Assembly: GCA_035771165.1 (NCBI GenBank)
Contig: JAWNZC010000348.1
Span: 4,114,501 to 4,178,500, forward strand
Direction: 5' to 3'
Length of the DNA: 64,000 nt
DNA from: Paragorgia papillata
Taxonomy: Eukaryota; Cnidaria; Anthozoa; Scleralcyonacea; Coralliidae
The position numbers and the translations under genes are program-made. Below are positions 23,901-38,900 of this stretch, piece after piece; position 1 is the first letter of the stretch; each line of letters starts with the position of its first letter. Under the pieces are notes generated by a model, which was given only the letters and a program-made list of their open reading frames with translations, had not been told where the DNA came from and searched no databases.

Positions 23901-26900
23901 AGGGAGGAAAACCGGAGAACCTGGCGAAAAACCCTCGAAGCACAGGAGAGATCACAACTCTACTCACATGAGTTCCAAGCTCGACAACGGGGTGATTCCC
24001 AAGCGGTCACCCATCCAAGTGCTAACCCCGTCTTAGCCTGGTACCCTGGCTCAATTTCAAAATAAATATGGGCCAGGTAACCACTAAAGACTTTTGCTTT
24101 CCTATTGGTTGAATTTTCGCGCGTTTTTATTGGCTATGAGTAAAACTGCAATCGTCATAAGTGGATTTAGCCCTGATGACGCGAGAATGAAATTAGTGGT
24201 TACCTGGCCCATATTATTTACAGCTTAAAATTATAATTGAACTGCCTGTAAATATAACAAAGCCACAATACGATAGAATGCCGTCTGTCTATTATTAAGC
24301 ATTTTAAATGAAAATATTAAGGTTTACTCTAGTTAAAATATGCATCAAAAATTCCAAGCAAAGCAAAGTACTCAGTATTTGCGACGCCAGTTTCTTTGAA
24401 ACAACACAGAAAACATCAAAACAAAGATCAACAACGTTTACCTCGAACACTCGATTGTGGCTTAGGAACGTTTGTAAGACGATAAAATCATTTGAAACGT
24501 CAACATAGTCATCTGAATGTGAGAATATGAAGAATTTGAAGAAAAGTTCACTTAAAAACCTCAGTAAATCAAGCATACTCACGCCATTCGTGATCGGTAG
24601 AAAAAACTAAAACAACAAAATTGTCGTTCAAATTGGCAATTGAATAAGAAAGCAAAAACAACACATATAACGGATTGTTCTTGAAGCTGTTCAAAACACT
24701 CACAGCACGTGATAACTTAAGATAAAACATTCCTGTTTGTGTTTTAAACATTACATAAACATCGTTACCGGTATATGTTGACAATATGATGATGTTATTC
24801 TTTGTTTCCTATGTTTAAAGTTGCCAACTTATATACGCTTACGGAATTTGTCAACGTAAGTATATATACCTAGGTTTTGCGGGACATGAAGCAAATGCTG
24901 TACTGGGCCTGAAATAGTGTTCTTTATTTTTCAAGTAGATCGCTGCATAACTAAATTAATTCTACGCTATTTTATGCTACACTTGTCCATGCCTATATAG
25001 CTCACTTGTCTTCTGTTTTTTTTCATTCGTGTTATTTCTATTTCTTTTATAAAATAAACTAGGTGACCTTTGAAGGTATTATTGGCAGTAATTACCATAG
25101 TGATATCGCGATTGATGAAATTACTTTTACTCCTGGACTTTGCAGTGGTGGTCCTCCACCAACTCAACCACCCCAACCACCACAGCCACCACAGCCAGGT
25201 AAGTCACGATTTTCTAGCATCAGGAAATGTGTGGAAAGAGTTTAAGATGCACTGCACGCGTAAAAATATACAACAATAAACATCTTTAAGCTGCATGGCT
25301 AACAGGTTTTAACATACACATACCGTGCTGGTCGCCACGGAAGAAATCTGTTGGCTTAGCCATGCAACATCATTGATACTGGCATGCATGTTTGTTTAAG
25401 CTTGGTTTTCACTAGCGACGGAAGTATCGGAAGCGGAGTCGGAAGCGGAAGCGGAGACGTAATAACGTAGCTATCCGAAACAGCTTCAGAGAGCTTTTCG
25501 TTTATATCGTTTATACCCGCCATGTTTTTTTGCTCTGAATCTGTATTTTCAGAGCCTGGAAACGAGCATTGTGATTGGTTGGCTCATCCGATTCCGCTTC
25601 AGTTTCAAACAGTATAGTTTTCACTAGATCGTAAGCGGCGGAATCATAAGCGCAATCGGGAAAAGAAGGAAACGTTCTGATCCTTCCGATTCTGTCTTGC
25701 GGTTCCGCTTCCGACTCCGTTTACCGGTTTTTACTTGATCGTAACGCTTCTTACGATTCCGATTACTACTCCGCTTCTGACTCCGACGCTAGTGAAAACC
25801 GAGCTTTAGTTATGATATCAATTTCTTATATGCATGTTCGCCTCTTCCATTGATGATGTTTTGGGACGATGCAAGCGCTGTGATGAAGAATGATAAAAAG
25901 TTTAATAGTTTTTCAATAGTTTAATCTTTTTCGACCTACTTTAAATGTGTTTTGTTTTTCCGACAGGTTCATGTGGTAAAAGATACCTTAGTAGTACAAA
26001 AGTAGTAAGTGGTCAAACTGCTCGCCCTCACAGCTGGCCTTGGCAAGTTACACTGAGAACAGCTAGTAGTGGATTTCATTTTTGTGGCGGATCTTTAATC
26101 AGCGACCAGTGGGTTCTTACAGCAGCCCATTGTCTGAAAAACCGAGCACCTTCTTATCTTAAAGTTAGACTAGGTTAGTTTTAATAAAACACTGAAGTAT
26201 TTACTTTATCATTTTACTAAACTGCATGTTTCTACTAATTTATTTTTTTGATTGCAACGATTTCCTTTAGGAGAACACAATTTCGACGCTAGTGAAGCAA
26301 ATGAGGTTGACAGAACTGTTGAAAGAATAATTGTTCATCCCAATTATGCCCGTTTAAATAATGATGTTGGTATGTTTTTTACTGGTGGCTACTTTAATAG
26401 TATAATATTTGTTAGACCCAAGGCAATTATTGTTCAATTGAGTGATTTTAACTGGCATTTAAAATCAAATATAAAAGTAGGATCTATTCAAGAACAGTTT
26501 AAACATTAAGTATTAAGATGAAATTGTACGAAAAAGTTCAGTGTTCTTTACCGAATTGAACGAGCGATTTTAACACTTTGAAGCCTGACGACGAGTCTTT
26601 AAGGTTTATTCTGACTAACGTCAGACGATTTTATTCAGTACAGGGTCCAGGTTTCAAAGTGTTAATTGTTGGTTTTCATTTGACGTCACGGCGGCCATAT
26701 TGGTTCACCGAAATGCACGCGGGTATTCTGCAATTTCAATTTTAGGTTTTTAGTTTAAAGTGGCACTACGACGAAAAAATCGTGAGTCTAGTATTAATAC
26801 CAGTAAATTATAATTTCTAAATGAGGAATACCGGCGTTTTCAGTTTCTCAAAATATTGTCTCGTTCTCGAGATATTTACGTTTCTGAAACATGTAAATTA

Positions 26901-29900
26901 GGTGCCTCGTGACGTCATTTTCTCACAGGCAAAAATAAGATTTACAAAATGAGTAATATATCTGAAACTATGAAGTAGAAATAATTCAAACTTTGCACAA
27001 GGATAGTTATGAGGAAAATACACTCCAACGTTCACATTATGTTGTTTCCATGGATACCGTTTGCAAACAGGCGCTTTTCAATTGTAAAACAAAAATGTTT
27101 AGCATTGACATAAATATTTGTAGACACACAGATATTGTATTTCGAATGTTGCAATTAACATATTCTTTTGAAAAGAAACATAAAATTAATATTTAAAATT
27201 TTTAGTAAAGAGGCTCGTGTTTCTAAACGGTTTCCGTAGCAACAACATGATGCGCACAGTGAAGTGCACTTTTATGATAATTATACTTGTGCAAAGTTTG
27301 AATTATTTCTACTTCTTAGTTTCAGATTTATTACTCATTTTGTAAATCTTATTTTTGCCTGTGTGAGTAAATGACGTCACGAGGCACCTAATTAACATGT
27401 TTCAGAAACTTAAATATCTCGAGAACGAGACAATATTTTGAGAAACTGAAAACGCCGGTATTCCTCATTTGGAAATTATAGTTTACTGGTTTCGATACTA
27501 GTAGATTCACCATTTTTTCGTCGTAGTGCCACTTTAAACAGTGCTCAACGCCAATGGCCGTTTTTATACTGCAGACGCATTTTAATATGCGACGTACAAA
27601 TATTTTTAGTGCGTTTTTTAATTCCTCTCTCGTATATAAAGACGGGCATCAGACACATTATGCGTCCACGCTCGTAATAATTTTGCATCAAAATCAAACG
27701 GTTATGTCATTCAGACAAGTAACTCTCATTACGACTTTAATATACATACTTAAAATGTGTGTTTTTACTTTCATTCAAGCTTTAATTAAGCTATCTAGAA
27801 AAGTGACACTTAAACCTCAACTAAGTCCTGTTTGTCTTCCAAACCATGGCGCAAGTGTCGACGAGGTTACTGGTCAAGAATGTTATGTAACAGGTAAAAA
27901 AATAATGCATAAAATACCAACTACATCAATTTAATTCTTCGAGATTTGTTTATTTAACTGCATGCTTGTTTAACCTGTTTTCCCATTTTTCTACCTTTTT
28001 CACCGTAGTGTTGTGACACAATGAATATTTATAAACACTTTCGTGGCAAACAATGTCTAAATATAATCGTTGTGATATTGGTAAAAGCAATAATTCTCGG
28101 ACGTATAAGAATAGATTTATGAGAAATGTATCCTTTATACATCCAAGCATTATCACTTTTACTAATATGACAACGTTCATATTTAGACATTGTTGTCTCC
28201 ATACAATCTCGTTCCCAGAGCCCACGTTCCCCTTGCCCAGCGTGCGGGTGACGAAAGGCTCTGGGATAATCCGTTTCACATCGATATTTCATTGGCTGAT
28301 GAACATGATTACTCTTCTTCCGGATAACAAGAATCCTGTGATGACGTGAACGGATTATCCCAGAGCCTCTCGTTTCCGGGGAACGTGGGCTGAACGAGAT
28401 TGGTCTCCATACTAAGCAACTGGATAGACCACAATACATTGCGAATTCAAGATGGCGCCGCTATTGGTGAAAAGGTCCGTTATAAACACAAGAACAAGGC
28501 TACAATCTTGGACAAAAAATCACGTCACCTTTTTACGCTAGATGGTTCTTAGAAAAATCCCCCTTCCCTCCCGTTCAATATTGATTTCTTGATTTTAAAT
28601 TCAAGCTAGTGACTTTGCCTACTGTTTAGAATAACATTGATATAGGGGGAGAGAGCTGAGGTAAGAACACAAGGGAAGTTCCTAACTAAACATAAAAACA
28701 TTAAATCTGCGATTGCGATAGTGTCGATGATGTTTTCTCAACAGGTTTTGTCCAAGATTGTAGAAAGGCTACTGAATTTGCCGCCATCTTTATCAATACG
28801 GAGTATATACACTATTAATGAATACCTAATATGCCATTTGCACGATGACGTGTCATAATGACGCGTTGTATGCTATTGGTTCCGAACGAACAAACAAACA
28901 AACAAACAAACAAACAAACAAACAAACAAACAAACAAACAAACAAACAAACAAACAAACAAACAAACAAACAAACAAACAAACAAACAAACAAACAAACA
29001 AACAAACAAACAAACAAACAAACAAACAAACAAACAAACAAACAAACAAACAAACAAACAAACAAACAAACAAACGAGCAATCGAATCAACAAACGAACG
29101 AACGAACGAACAAACAAACAAACAAACAAACAAACAAACAAACAAACAAACAAACAAACAAACAAACAAACAAACAAACAAACAAACAAACAAACAAACA
29201 AACAAACAAACAAACAAACAAACAAACGAGCAATCGAATCAACGAACGAACGAACGAACGAACGAACAAACAAACAAACAAACAAACAAACAAACAAACA
29301 AACAAACAAACAAACAAACAAACAAACAAACAAACAAACTCACAGGCAGAATATAAAGCGCTTCTAACTCGTTAGTGCTCCACAATTATTGTCCTGTTAC
29401 TATTAACTAAGATCAAATTATCAAAAAGCAATAAATAGTGGGTTTTTAAAGGTAAAAATACGGGATTTAATATGAATTAATGTTGACCTATATTTTGGCA
29501 GGATGGGGAAGAACAGGAGCGAGTCGACCTGGAGCAAGAGTGTTACAAGAGGCCAGACTTCCTGTCATCTCTAGTTCAAAATGTAAACAACACATGGGTT
29601 CAGTTACACCACAAATGGTAAATATAACTAAACAATAAACATCCTTCGTAATAGCTTACTAAGCTTAGGTGGATTGCGTGTAATAGTATGTAGTGTCTGA
29701 CGTGCAGTAGGTAGTGAAAAATATACAGTGTGTGGTGAGCAACATGCATCATCTTTAACAGAGGTTCGGTAGATGTTCGCCAAGCTCAATTGCTCAGAAA
29801 AGATTTCTTAGCCCCAGATAATGACCGGTTATAGACGCTCTAACCCTGTCTGGGACTCAGAAATCTTTTCTGAGTAATTGAGCTTGACGAACGTCTACCG

Positions 29901-32900
29901 AACGTTTGTTACATTGCACCAAGCTCGCAAACGTATATATACCACATGCACCACATGTATACGTACAACTTATCATATGCATCATCTTTATTAATTATTA
30001 TATATTTTATAGGTTTGCGCTGGATTTGGTGGTTCTAGTACAGTAAGTGGGTGCATGGGTGATTCAGGTGGACCATTTGTATGTCGTGACAAATCAACTG
30101 ACCGATGGTATCTCCATGGTGCTGTATCCTGGGGATCTCGGACATGCAGCGCTGGAAAAAATGAATTCACCGTTTTTGCACGAGTTTCGGAATTCGTCAA
30201 TTGGATCAAACAATACGTTGGAACAGTAAATCCACCGCAAACTCCACGTCCTCCACCAACACCACGTCCCCCTCAAACACGTCCTCCTCAGACACCACCT
30301 CGACCATCAACTTCCAGACCAACGAACCCACCTCAATCATCAGGTACAGTAAATTTTAAATATAAATTATTCTATTATTTGTCAAGCGTAAAAATTAAAA
30401 ATTGCGAAGAAATACAAATATCTTTGATGCGTCAGAAAATTATAACTTTAATTAAAAAAAAAGTTAGTACATAACGTCTACACGTGTGCGTTTTGTTTGA
30501 AATCGCCATTAATTTCGTTACGATTGCGCTTTTTGGCTATTTTTAAACAGAAACAAACCTTCTAAAGTGGTAATTTTAACGCCCTTTTCTTGTATTCGTG
30601 TAGACAGATAATAAAAGAAAGATATGACTGATGTCATCATTCTAACGTAGACAAGCAAAGCAAAACTTTTTGAATACGCTAACCGGTATGGACAAAACAT
30701 TTTCCGCTCTCTTGAATTACAACAAATGGAACTACTGTGAAATTGTAACAGTTCGAGTTTCGACTCTATTTCAAAGTCATCTTCAGACAATGGACTTGTC
30801 ACACAAGTGAAGTCGCACTTGTTTAAGGCCATGTAAAAAAATATCCCGGTTTATCATCAGCGCCCACATAAATTTTTCGTGCCGTATGAATTATTTTTTA
30901 TTTTTTATTATTAATATAAAGTGTTATTTTGACTAAAATGAGCAAGTTTAACCACAACCATTTCCTGTCTGTCTTCAAAAGCAACATTGCATAGTGTACT
31001 ATGTATATCATTTTCGTGGGAAAATGTTCATTTTTAGTCTGTTTTTGTGTTTGTTTGTTTGTTTTCCCTCCAAAAAAATATGTGATTTATATGTATTATA
31101 TATATTTTTATGTACTATTCAAAACATGAGCAGCAGATAAAACACGTACTGCGAATGTTTTAAAAACTATCCACATAATAAACTCACATAGAAATCAATA
31201 TTGAAAATTGAAGTTGTCTGAGCCGCAAAATCGGAGAAAAAGTTCATCGAAAATAGCGAGCTTGTCTCTATCACATGCATGTAGAGACACGTCACGGTCA
31301 TGATTTTCCTTTGTGGTTTCCTCATGAATTATTAATGAGTTTTTGAAATTATTAACCAAAACTTCGATTTTGAACGTAATATTCTTCCGTGCACTAATTT
31401 TAATTTTGCAGTAAGAAACTCAGTCATTTATATTAAACAGAATATCAATAATCTCTTTACATGCTGCTAACAGTGAAATGAACTTTTCTAACTAAAATAT
31501 AAAAAAATTTAAAAAGGCACCCTAAACCGGCATATTTTTTTAAATGGCCTAAAAAAGACTTTGAAATAGAGTCGAAATATTACAATTTCACAATAGTTCC
31601 ACTTGTTTTAACTCATATCTTGAGTTTTCAGGACGGCGTTATTTTTAGGAATATGTTTTGTTCTATACTTTTCAAGTTGTCGGCTGGTCTTGGTTTGTCT
31701 AACCGGCCGTGTTTTAGTAAGGTTTTCAAACAGTTGAGCCTTTAACGGCACAATTGAAGCTAAACGTACATGCACGTGTGGACAGAGTTAGTAGTTAATC
31801 CTTTTCATTTATGATTGAATGAATCAGTTTACATTTTTGGTTAACACTTCTAAATAATTTTCCAATTATTACGTGAACGATACCTTTTTCTATTTGTTGG
31901 ACAAACTGAAATTAGTCTTGTTTTTCTTTTTAACGAAAAATGCAATTTTTATGTTGAAAATGTGTTATTATTAGAAAATATATATTTCTAAATAGGTTGT
32001 TAGCATTTGTTTCCTGCATTTGTGTAACATTTTGCGATCTTTCTACGTAAAACTAACTATAATAAAAAAATTATTAACATTTATAGTTTTATGTCCGAGC
32101 AAACTGTAAACAAGTACGCGAGTTGAATCATTATGCAACTCATTGCTGTGTTTTTATTAAAAGAAAATTATTCAGCTAATACTTATTCCAAATATATGAT
32201 GATATATGATGATATAATATACAAATATGATGATATGATATGATATGATATGATATGATATGATGATATGATATGATATGATATATGTAATAGATAAAGC
32301 ATGAGCAGCCGATCTGTATGTGATTTACAAGGCGAGCTGCAAGCGAGCCGTAGTAAATCAGATACAGATCGGCTGCGAATGCTTTATCGTACTTATCAAA
32401 TAGCTATCTAAATAGCTATATGTTTTCAAACCATTTTTCAAGTTGGAGTGATTTCAGCTAAGTAAATTGAGGAAAAAGTTTATGTAAATCAGGACGAATC
32501 TGTAGGCGATTTACAAATATTGATTAAATATTCATTTCTTTTGAATTTTCTTCATGAATTTTTAATGATTTCATATGATATGATATGATGATATGATTTG
32601 ATATGATATATATGATATGATATGATATGAATGATATGATGATACATGATATGGTATGGTATGGTATGGTATATGGTATGGCGCGCATGGTATGGTATGG
32701 TATGGTATGGTATGGTATGGTATGGTATGATGATATGATATGATATGATATGATATATATGATTGATATGATTGATTTTAATTGTATTTTAGTAAGATGC
32801 AACTTTGACAATGGCAATACTTGTTTGTTTACCGACGATAGAGTTGGAGATATATTTGATTGGACTATTGAATCTGGAGGAACACCCAGTCAGGATACTG

Positions 32901-35900
32901 GACCTTCTAACGATGTTTCCGGATCAGGTAAGGTTGGTCACATGTGTGTATTGTGCTCTGGTGATCACGTATGCTTTTTTAAAGAAAAAACCTTACCTAT
33001 TTTAGCCGAATTTATAAGATTAAATTCAGCTGTCTGCCTTGCCTGACACTGGCAGTCAGTTGCAGTATGGCAAAGGTATAAAACTCAAAGCAAGCTATTT
33101 GTGAATGTTTCGAATAGAAAAATTGACGTTATATCTGAGAAAAGTAACTTTTCTTTAACTGACGACGAGGGAAGGTTTAGCGTAGTCGGGGATAGCGTTT
33201 AATTACTACAAGAACTCTACACATTCATGCGACCTTCCTAACCCAAAACACATGCACAACAAGTTTGGTAAGCACTAGCTCCCTTTATCTCTTCTTTAAT
33301 ATACTCTTTAATATATTGTGTTGAGAACCAAAACAATCATGTATAAAAACATCGATCATCTTTAAACAATCATGTATAAAAACATCGATCATCTTTAAAC
33401 AGTCATATATAAAACATCGATCAGAAGAAAGAAATAAAAATAAAAGATATGTAACGTATAGTATATATAGTGCAATCAATTAACTTATTTACATCGACTC
33501 CCAACCCCAAATTCCTGCTGATGAGACCATGCACCACGCATAGAAGGTCGAAACGTGCGTCCAGGGTTGTGTCCTAAGATCCTGATTGCACTATATTAGA
33601 CGTTACATATCTTTTATTTTCTTTCTTTCTTCTGATCGATGTTTTATACATGATTGTTTAAAGATGATCGATGTTTTTTTTTATACTGGCGGTAGTTAGT
33701 AAGATTGCAAAGTTTCATTTCAAAATTCGTTGAAGAAAAGGTGATATTTTACGTGTGGAGTTTGTATTTTGGAGCGCCGCCATTAAAATGGCAGAGCTTG
33801 AGGAGAATGAGTCGAGAAACCTTATGACGTCTTAGACTCAATAACAACAATGACCCTTTTGATCTTTTGTTTTTGTTGAGTCTATGACGTCATAAGCTTC
33901 CTTGACTCATTCTTTTCAAGCTCGGCCACTTAAAGCGCTGCGCTCCAAAATACAAACTTCACACGTAAAATATCACCTTTTCTTCAACGAATTTTGAAAT
34001 CAAACTTTGCAATTTTATTAACTACCATATCCTCTTTAAGATTATGCAAAAACATTGTCCACAATATTTTCATCAGAGAACCACTTTAAGCAATATTTTT
34101 ACACTGTCCAACAGTGTGGTTCGCGTCGCCATTTTATATACGTAACATAGCCGGAGGCTATAATTGTAGCAATAACTCTCTTTTACAACTATAACGCTAT
34201 ACTATCACACCGGCAATGTAGCTATCATTACCTACTCGAAAACTTATCATAAGAAAACGTGAAATTTTATCCAGAAAAACGTTGAAAATATTTTACTATC
34301 TCGTAACGACAGTAATTAAAACATTTCCTGTTAACACATTGACAAAGAATAGATCTGCTTTTGAAAAAAAAAAGTATTTCAAGTAACTGTCAATTTAACC
34401 AAAATGTGCTTTTTGATATATATATATTAATATGATTTCCAAGAAATTTATTTTTTGAGGAACTTTTATCTTTTTGAAATTTTCGATGAAAAGTGTTTCA
34501 ATAAAATGCAAATCAAAAATGTTAGAAGGTTGGTGTACTGCTAAAATACTCATAAAGAACCATAGCATTGTTATTTTTTTCTAATGTTTTGAGGGGGAGC
34601 GCTATATATTTAGTTCGGATTTCGCTATAGATTTTCACCGAATTTAAGCAGTTTATTACAGAACCATCCTCAGAGAAACATGAGAAAATTTTTCATGATT
34701 TTCTAAAAAATTATAGATTCTAGAAAATCATGAAAAATTTTCTCATTAGCAGTTTAGCTGCATTTTTACTGAGCATTTGTAGCCCAAGTAGGTAATCAAT
34801 TGTTGCACGTATTGCCCTTGCGGGTAAAACATTTAACCCTTTGAGACCTGAAAACGACTTTTATGAATTTACTCTGGCTAACTCCAGACGATTTTACTCG
34901 TCAACGGGAAAGTTCCAGGCTTTAAAGGGTTAATTTGTCTGAATGCCTAACGTAACTATATAACTAAACCGATAGTAGTGCGAGTTATAATCCAACAGAA
35001 ATCCATATATATGACTGCAATGTTATTTGTTTTAACTTAGGCTCCTACGCATTCATCGAAACTTCAAAGCCACGAAGACAAAACGATAATGCTAAACTGA
35101 CGAGTCCAGCTGTTTCGGGCACTCAGTGTGTTAAATTTAGTTATCATATGTATGGTTCGGGAATGGGAACTCTAACTGTGTTCCAGAAGACTCAGTCTTC
35201 GACTTCGGAAGTTTTCAAAATGACTGGTGACCAAGGCAACCAATGGAGATCAAAAGAAATTCAATTGAGTAGCAATGGCCGATACAACGTAAGTTTATTT
35301 ATTTTTCGTCATTATTTATTGTACTGAATTTGAAAGTTTAAACTGAAACTGATTAATTCTTGCATTATGCTGGTAATAACTGTATTTCATTAGGGGCGGA
35401 TCTAGTGAGGGGTAAAATGGGTTATAGGTTCCACCTAACTAAAAATAGCCGAGTTAAAATTCGCTTTGGCCTTCAAACACAATTTACTATCATTTACTAT
35501 GGAATAACCTTTAAACATTCTTCTTATTTATCAAACTTATAGTAAATATATTTGGTATCCACGTTTAAAGTTAAGCTGGGTTGAACAGGTCCGTGTTTGG
35601 GAAGGTCACTTAGCTGTGTTCTGTAGTTTAATGATCCAGGGGGGTATCGTAATCTTCGAATAAATATCAATGCCCAGCAAAATATACGAAGTAGGGTAAT
35701 GTTTCGTTGCTAAACGCAACATTTTCAGAGAATATGCTTCGTATATATTTTGCTGGGCATCGATATTTATTCCAAGATTCTGTAGTCTAATATGCATATA
35801 TGTCGCATGGTGGATACCACGGGTTTTTGCAATTTAGCCACCTGCTGTAAGTAAAAGTGATGATAATTACGTGGAACACTGATTTATAACGATAATTTTT

Positions 35901-38900
35901 AACGCAACATGTTGCCGTAACAAATGGTATATGCTAAACGTACGAATGTCGTTTTGGCAGCATGGGTTGTGTCGTTAAAAATTGTTCCGTGTATAACGTA
36001 CATCACCTTTAAGATGATGAGCTCGCGGTCATTTTTATTTTGTTTTTTTGTATTTAGGTTGTTTTTGAAGGTAAACGTGGACATAATTTTCTAAGCGACA
36101 TTGCAATAGATGAAATATCCATCACCCCCGGTAAATGCTCGTCAGGTGGAACACCCCCAACTCCAGGACCCCCAACTCCAGGACCCCCAACTCCTGGACC
36201 TCCAACTCCAGCACCCCCAAGTCCCAGACCTCCATCAGGAAAATGTGGCGAAAAAGGCCGTGGTTTAAGTGACAATCCAAAAATTGTCGGTGGACAGCAA
36301 GCAACTCCCGGGGAGTGGCCGTGGCAAGTTGCTCTTCTACGGGGTAACTTCCCATTCTGTGGAGGTTCCCTTGTCTCTAATCAGTATGTTATAACTGCTG
36401 CTCACTGTGTGAAAGCAACCGACTGGAACCGTGTTAAGGTAATTTATTATATGATAATGGCGTCATTTTTTGCCATGTACGGGGCAATGAACGCAGGTTA
36501 CGCAGCTTACATAAAGGCCGTTTTCGATTACGTGGGCTTTGCCCGCGCGGGCGGGGCGGGCTTTGAAAGTTGGAAATTTCCAACCTCCAACGCGAACTAA
36601 ACAATGCACGCGCTCCGCCCGCGCGGAGATGATGGAAATCCTCCTTAGTGACTTGAATACACACCAAAATCCGTATTATGTTTTAAAGACGTAAAACCTG
36701 CTCAAATATGGTACTCAAACCATTTAATATATATTAGCCCGGGGCAATTAACTTGATTTATGCGTAGTTGGGAAAATAAGGGTTAATCAATGGTCACGAA
36801 TGCGATAAAGGATTTATCATCGCGACCGAAGTGTTTTTAGACAAACTCTGTGATAACGAACTCAGTATCTCAGTTTTCGTAGCCAACCTTGAACTAAATA
36901 GGTTAGTTACCTCAACCTCGGTAAGTACGTAAGTTATCACTGACGTAGTTACCTCGGGTTCGGTAACTAACCTATACGTAATGTATTTACAGATTCGCGT
37001 TGGTGAACACGAACTGGGAAAAACTGAAGGACACGAACAAGATATCAGTATTGCCAGAAACGGAATCACCGTTCATCCAAACTACAACAGGAGAACAACC
37101 GACTACGACGTTGCTATCATAAAATTTTCTAGAGCTATCCAACACACACAAAGAATAAAGCCTGTCTGCATTAACAGCGGCACTGATTTTACTGGTAAAC
37201 TATCATTTCTTAATATAGATTATTTTTGTGGAAACATCACGTAAAATATTTATTTGTGTTTCCACAAAAATAATCTATATTACATTATCGCCATGAAAAC
37301 TTTCAAAGAATTGATTATCATTTCTTAACCGGCGTGAAAGCCTATAGATAAGCCGAACGTATTCCATATATATGGAAAGTAGGTGAGTTATTAGTCAATG
37401 TCCAGAATAACTGAAGTACTTCATGTAGGTCTGACCCAAACACAAACCCTAACTCAGAAATTAGAGCATATTGGACATGGACTGTTTACCGGTTCGTCTT
37501 TTAATTCGAATTTTAGTTTTGCTGGCCTATGGCCCAAAGGCACGTGTGGCCCAAAGGGCAGGTGTCCCCAGCGCCCATTTAACGCCAAAAGTCATCGAAA
37601 TGAGCAAAATATTGGATTGAAATATTTAATACCAATGATGATACACTGTGAAAAAATGCGATTTCATACCGTTCTATTTTCATCAAAAGTGCTTTCAAAA
37701 TGCAGGATATTTTTCACAAAATACTCGGCAGGTCGGATTATTTTTCTTTCTCTTTTCAAAATATATTTTAGCCCGCCGGTCTGAGCCTACCCTGGTCCCA
37801 GAGGTTTTCCCTCCCGTAATTTAATTATAGCGGTAAGACGAGAGAGAAGAGATTTTTTCTCTCCTTTCCTGTCTTACCGCTATGAAATTTCGGGAGAAAA
37901 CGTCTGGAACCAGGGTAATCTGAGCCTGTCTATCGATCGGTCTTAACAGTTCGAAATCACTATTAATTTGTTGTTTAACGGAATTGTATTATTTTCTTGT
38001 CAATACTTTGGAACAAAGATTGTTTTGATGACAAGTGTTGCGTTTTTCTGCCAAGTTACATGTAAATATTTATTGCAATGAAATAGACGCGTAGGCGCCA
38101 CTGTTCAAGATACTGTTCACTGTACTGTCTTTCATTTTCTTCTAAATGTCCACTAAAATTATTATAATAGTAATACAGTTGATATTCTTGGGCATAAATA
38201 TGTTTTTGGCCCTAGCTTCTCAGAGCTAATTTTAACCTTCGCCTGCGGCTCGGCTAAAATGAGCCTCTGAGTCGGGCCAAAAACATATTTATGCCCGCGA
38301 ACATAAGGGACCGATTACATGGAGATTTTCAACCCGGACTGAAATAAGCGTGTGGACGATGTCGATCGTTCATTACGCAGCCACAAAACAAAAATTCGTC
38401 GACTTCTTATACGTGTTATTGATTAAAATTTTGGTTTCAGGCCAGGTTGAAATCGCTCATGTAATCGCAATAAAAACTCAGCCCTCCTAACCGTGCTGAA
38501 AGTCTCCATGTAATCGACCCCTAAGGTTAAGTTATTTATTTGGTTTGTTATTTAGGCCAACGTTGTTACATCACCGGATGGGGAAGACTTAGTAGCGGAG
38601 GAAGCTCTCCTAAAGTTTTACATGAAGCTCAAGTTCCTATCGTGACAAGGAAGGATTGTCAAATCGCTTATGGTGTAAGCAGAATTACCGATAGAATGAT
38701 TTGTGCAGGATATCCTCAAGGTGGAACAGACACTTGCCAAGGCGATAGTGGTGGTAAGAAAACCAGACAAAATTGATCTTACGATATGGAGTATTTAATA
38801 ATCGGAGGAAGATTACGGTCAAATTTAGCAAACGTTTAGGTCAAGTTTCTTTTAAAATATACTGTAGGTTCGTTTGATCCAACACTCGTCAGTGTTCGTT

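Noticed and set aside
28815..29375. Cys-Leu-Phe-Val and Thr-Asn-Lys-Gln frames up to 176 residues
   Set aside because: Produced by the AAAC tetranucleotide array; the same applies to 44000-44460 and 45089-45418.
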